Shown in pieces: positions 29,835-32,422 of a DNA stretch of 32,422 nt. The stretch spans positions 1 through 32,422 of the forward strand of contig JABDHD010000038.1 of the NCBI GenBank assembly GCA_013285685.1, written 5' to 3'. The notes under the pieces are model-generated. The model saw nothing but the letters and a program-made list of their open reading frames with translations, did not search any database and was not told the origin of the DNA. A program made the translations under genes and the position numbers. Each line of letters starts with the position of its first letter. Position 1 is the stretch's first letter. Origin of the DNA: Bacteroidota bacterium (GTDB lineage: Bacteria; Bacteroidota; Bacteroidia; Sphingobacteriales; Sphingobacteriaceae).

Positions 29835-31682
29835 ATGAAACAGATAGTCACCTTTGCACTCCTGACAATGGTTGCATTGGCTGGCACGTCCTGCAAAAAA
29901 GGCCCCAGCCAGCATAATAAAGGTCCTTCAGCCGATTCATTAAACAGTTCAGTACCCGCTACCCAAACCGGCGCGCTCGACTTGCTGGCCCGCACTTATG
30001 CGGCACTTAGGGGCGTATACGCCGGCGAACCCGGCTCACCCTGGGGTGATGGGCCTGATAACTGGATATATGGCAGTGTCGCCGGCGGCGATGCTCATAA
30101 GGGCTCCAACTCCAGCGACCAAAACGACCTGTATAATTTTGAAGCCTATGACTACGTGCCGGCGAATGATTACCTTGCCGGAAAGTGGAACGCCGTTATG
30201 TATGGCCTGCACCATGCCAATGCGGTGATCAACGAGTTGCCGCTTATAAAAGACGGTTCCCTGAGCGCATCGGACGCTGCCGAAATTAAGGCTGAAGCCC
30301 GGTTTCTGCGCGGTTTTTTTGAACTGGAGCTGGCCAAGCTATGGCACAACGCGCCTTATATAGATGAAACTGCCCCTTACAACAACGGCTACAGCCAGGT
30401 GAGTAATCCCGGACCAATTTGGGACAAGATAGAGGCCGACTTTACCGCCGGCATAGACGGTTTACCGGCTACACAGGCGGCCCCCGGACGGGCCAATAAA
30501 TACGCAGCACAAGCTTTCCTGGTAAAAACGCTGTTATTTGACCATAAATACAGCCAGGCCCAGCCGCTGGTAACCGACCTGATCAATAACGGCCAAACTT
30601 CAAGCGGGGCAAAATATAACCTGGTGCATTATGCCGATAACTTTAACGCATCCACCAAAAATGGGCCTGAAGGCGTGTTTGTCGTTGAGTCGTACGTGCA
30701 CGACGGCTCCAACGGGTATGACGGCAATCCCGGTGACATGCTGAATTTCCCGGCGTCGTCATCCCCGGCGTCCTGCTGTGGTTTTTTTCAGCCATCGTTC
30801 AGTTTCGTAAACGCCTTCAGAACTGACCCGACCACCGGGTTGCCGCTGCTGGATACCTACAACAATTCAGACCTGAAGAATGACGAGGGCCTGGCTTCGT
30901 CGGATGCTTTTACGCCAAGCACCGAAACCATTGATGCGCGCCTGGACTGGAGCGTTGGCCGCCGCGGTATCCCTTACCTGGATTGGGGCATTATGCCGGG
31001 CGGCGTCTGGATAAGCGACCAGCATGGCCAGGGGCCATATGTGTCAATAAAAACTTCCTATTACCAGGCGCAAAAAGACGCCACCACCGAGGCTTTCGAC
31101 GGCTGGGCAGCCAACCAGTCTACCAGTAACAGCTACAATGCCATCCGCTTTGCCGATGTGCTGCTATGGGGCGCTGAAATTGCTGTTGAAACCGGCAACC
31201 TGCAGCAGGCGGAAGATTACGTAAACCGGGTGCGCACCCGTGCCGCAGACCCGGCGGGATGGGTGCATACCTATATCGATCCGGGCGATCCTACCGGGGG
31301 CTTTACCAACGTACCTGCCGCCAATTATAAAGTGGGCCTTTACGGGGCGGCCGGCGGAAACGCCGCAACCGGTTTTACAGCCAACGGATTGGCCTATGCC
31401 CGCAAGGCTGTATATTTTGAGCGTATGCTGGAATTAGGAATGGAAGGCCATCGCTTTTTCGACCTGCAGCGCTGGGACGGGCTCACCGGCGGCCCGGCAG
31501 GCTCCGGCTTTATGGCTACAACCATTAACGCCTATATGAGCCATGAAAGTAACGTGCCTAAATTTAGCTGGGGCGACTTACGTGGCGTAAGCTTTACGCA
31601 AAACAAAAACGAGTATTATCCCATTCCCCAGTCGCAGCTCGGCGTGTCGCAAGGCAAGATGAAGCAGAATCCGGGGTATTAG
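29835..31682 (+). CDS. SusD/RagB-family outer membrane lipoprotein, orphan
   Basis: A 615-residue surface glycan- or nutrient-binding lipoprotein. The lipobox ALAGTSC puts the acylated cysteine at residue 20. The alpha-helical TPR-like architecture of SusD is recognisable: ALDLLARTYAALRGVY near residue 45, AEARFLRGFFELELAKLW near 152, the C-terminal FERMLELGMEGHRFFDLQRW near 528 and the ending YYPIPQSQLGVSQGKMKQNPGY typical of the family. SusD proteins normally act as the lid of a SusC TonB-dependent transporter encoded directly upstream. Here no SusC lies next to it: an RRM gene is upstream on the other strand and a response regulator follows. It must either partner with a distant SusC or be a relic. 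Confidence 0.93.
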   Translation: MKQIVTFALLTMVALAGTSCKKGPSQHNKGPSADSLNSSVPATQTGALDLLARTYAALRGVYAGEPGSPWGDGPDNWIYGSVAGGDAHKGSNSSDQNDLYNFEAYDYVPANDYLAGKWNAVMYGLHHANAVINELPLIKDGSLSASDAAEIKAEARFLRGFFELELAKLWHNAPYIDETAPYNNGYSQVSNPGPIWDKIEADFTAGIDGLPATQAAPGRANKYAAQAFLVKTLLFDHKYSQAQPLVTDLINNGQTSSGAKYNLVHYADNFNASTKNGPEGVFVVESYVHDGSNGYDGNPGDMLNFPASSSPASCCGFFQPSFSFVNAFRTDPTTGLPLLDTYNNSDLKNDEGLASSDAFTPSTETIDARLDWSVGRRGIPYLDWGIMPGGVWISDQHGQGPYVSIKTSYYQAQKDATTEAFDGWAANQSTSNSYNAIRFADVLLWGAEIAVETGNLQQAEDYVNRVRTRAADPAGWVHTYIDPGDPTGGFTNVPAANYKVGLYGAAGGNAATGFTANGLAYARKAVYFERMLELGMEGHRFFDLQRWDGLTGGPAGSGFMATTINAYMSHESNVPKFSWGDLRGVSFTQNKNEYYPIPQSQLGVSQGKMKQNPGY

Positions 31683-31768
31683 TGTTAAGTCTAAAGTTCA
31701 AAGTCGTAAGTCTGTTTTCGATATTCTGCCTTAAGCCTACGCATAAACGGACACCTCTTCTTACGGAC

Positions 31769-32422
31769 TTACAACAAATTACGGGTGTAAGCTATCCGCA
31801 TGGCGTGCGCTTTGTTGTTTACGTGCAGCTTTTCGTAAATATGGATAACATGCTTTTTTACCGTGTTGGGGCTTATGGACAGACGGTCGGCTATTTCCTT
31901 ATATTCCAGTCCCTGGCAAAGAAACCTTAAAATTTCTTTCTCGCGTTCGCTGAGCTGGAAAATATTATCGTTTGTTTTTTCTACCGAAGAAGATTTCGTC
32001 ACCGATTCCTGCTGGATGATCTGCAAAATCTTATAGGCAATGCTGGGCGAGATAGGTACGGCGCCGTTTTGCCACAGGTTGACCAGCATGCCGGCAATGA
32101 TCTCGCTGCTTTCTTCCTTTAAAACATAGCCGCAGGCGCCCGCTTTTATTGCGTTAAATATCCGGTCGTCATCATCAAAAATGGTGAGCACCACATATTT
32201 GATTGACGGATAGAGAGACGAACCGGTAGCTATGGTGACGATGCCGTCCATCACGGGCATTTCAAGGTCCATAAGTACGATCTCGGGGCGCTCGTCAAAT
32301 TTTTGGCTTTCCATTTTCTCCAGGAATTGTTCGCCGTTGGAGGCCTCAAGCACAATTTGGAACAGGTCGTTTCTGCGCAGCTTATCGGCCAGGATAATGC
32401 GGTTATTTTTTTTATCGTCAAC
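31769..32422 (-). CDS. NarL/FixJ-type response regulator, 5' end beyond the window
   Basis: The visible 217 codons cover most of a receiver domain (phospho-acceptor aspartate in LMDLEMPVMDG, conserved Thr in LTIFDDDD, Lys in YVLKEES) and a complete LuxR-type helix-turn-helix (LSEREKEILRFLCQGLEYKEIADRLSISPNTVKKHVIHIYEKL). Beyond the GTG at 32353 the frame stays open to the window edge and encodes VDDKKNNRIILADKLRR, the expected start region of a receiver domain, so the gene begins outside. It resembles the regulator at 6796-7428 in architecture. Its kinase is probably encoded beyond the edge. It converges with the SusD-like gene (86 bases between stops). Confidence 0.93.
   Translation of the reverse strand, partial: VDDKKNNRIILADKLRRNDLFQIVLEASNGEQFLEKMESQKFDERPEIVLMDLEMPVMDGIVTIATGSSLYPSIKYVVLTIFDDDDRIFNAIKAGACGYVLKEESSEIIAGMLVNLWQNGAVPISPSIAYKILQIIQQESVTKSSSVEKTNDNIFQLSEREKEILRFLCQGLEYKEIADRLSISPNTVKKHVIHIYEKLHVNNKAHAMRIAYTRNLL

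Noticed and set aside
29672..29995. Minus-strand open frame of 107 codons
   Set aside because: It overlaps the start of the well-supported SusD-like gene on the opposite strand and has no family resemblance.
31700..31772. Possible terminator between the SusD-like gene and the last regulator
   Set aside because: GTAAGTCTG and CGGACTTAC pair imperfectly (7-8 of 9) across almost 50 bases; too weak to list as a feature.

Overview
The window reads as chromosomal DNA of a Bacteroidota bacterium, most likely a Sphingobacteriaceae member close to Mucilaginibacter or Pedobacter. The grounds are a type III glutamine synthetase, a SusD/RagB lipoprotein, a decayed Oar-like TonB receptor, a Reg_prop/Y_Y_Y two-component sensor, DUF5020 and DUF6526 families, several promoters of the TTTG-N19-TAnnTTTG type, and many long imperfect inverted repeats between genes. 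No rRNA, tRNA, CRISPR array, integrase or intact insertion sequence was seen.

Layout. 1-5.1 kb: glnN (+) faces a ClC chloride/proton antiporter gene (-). Between them lies a 1.4-kb block holding a truncated DUF1016/YhcG-type gene and a small coiled-coil membrane protein gene. The block is bounded by two direct copies of 43 bp from the clc 3' end, which looks like an insertion or duplication scar. 5.1-7.4 kb: a dyad-rich leader, then purM (+), then a NarL-type response regulator (-). 7.5-11.7 kb: the 1009-residue partner sensor kinase (-), a small alpha/beta-type protein (+) with a clean terminator, and a secreted hypothetical protein (-). 11.7-12.7 kb: a gene-poor stretch with the collapsed remains of an Oar-like TonB-dependent receptor and a well-formed promoter. 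12.7-18 kb: lpdA (+), a SpoU/TrmH RNA methyltransferase with a heptamer tandem repeat at its ribosome-binding region, galK, a lipoprotein and an aldo/keto reductase (all -).

18-22.1 kb: a DUF6526 gene broken by one base in a T run, a repeat-bearing spacer, a CHAD-CYTH gene pair (+; polyphosphate/triphosphate-related), a DUF3892 gene (-) and a single-pass membrane protein with an external concanavalin-like domain (-). 22.2-24.6 kb: a DUF5020 outer-membrane protein (+), a secreted alpha/beta hydrolase (-) and a SnoaL-like protein (-). 24.6-29 kb: a tandem two-domain thioredoxin-like protein (-) downstream of ccmF and ccmE (-). CcmE carries the unusual CxxxY heme motif, and the set suggests a redox and cytochrome c maturation neighbourhood. 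29.2-32.4 kb: an RRM RNA-binding protein (-), a SusD homologue with no adjacent SusC (+), and a second NarL-type response regulator (-) cut by the window end.

Most genes look like ordinary metabolism and envelope functions. No complete new defence or mobile system was found. The most notable items are the repeat-bounded DUF1016 block, the CHAD/CYTH operon, the CxxxY CcmE with the tandem redoxin, the orphan SusD, and the two decayed genes.
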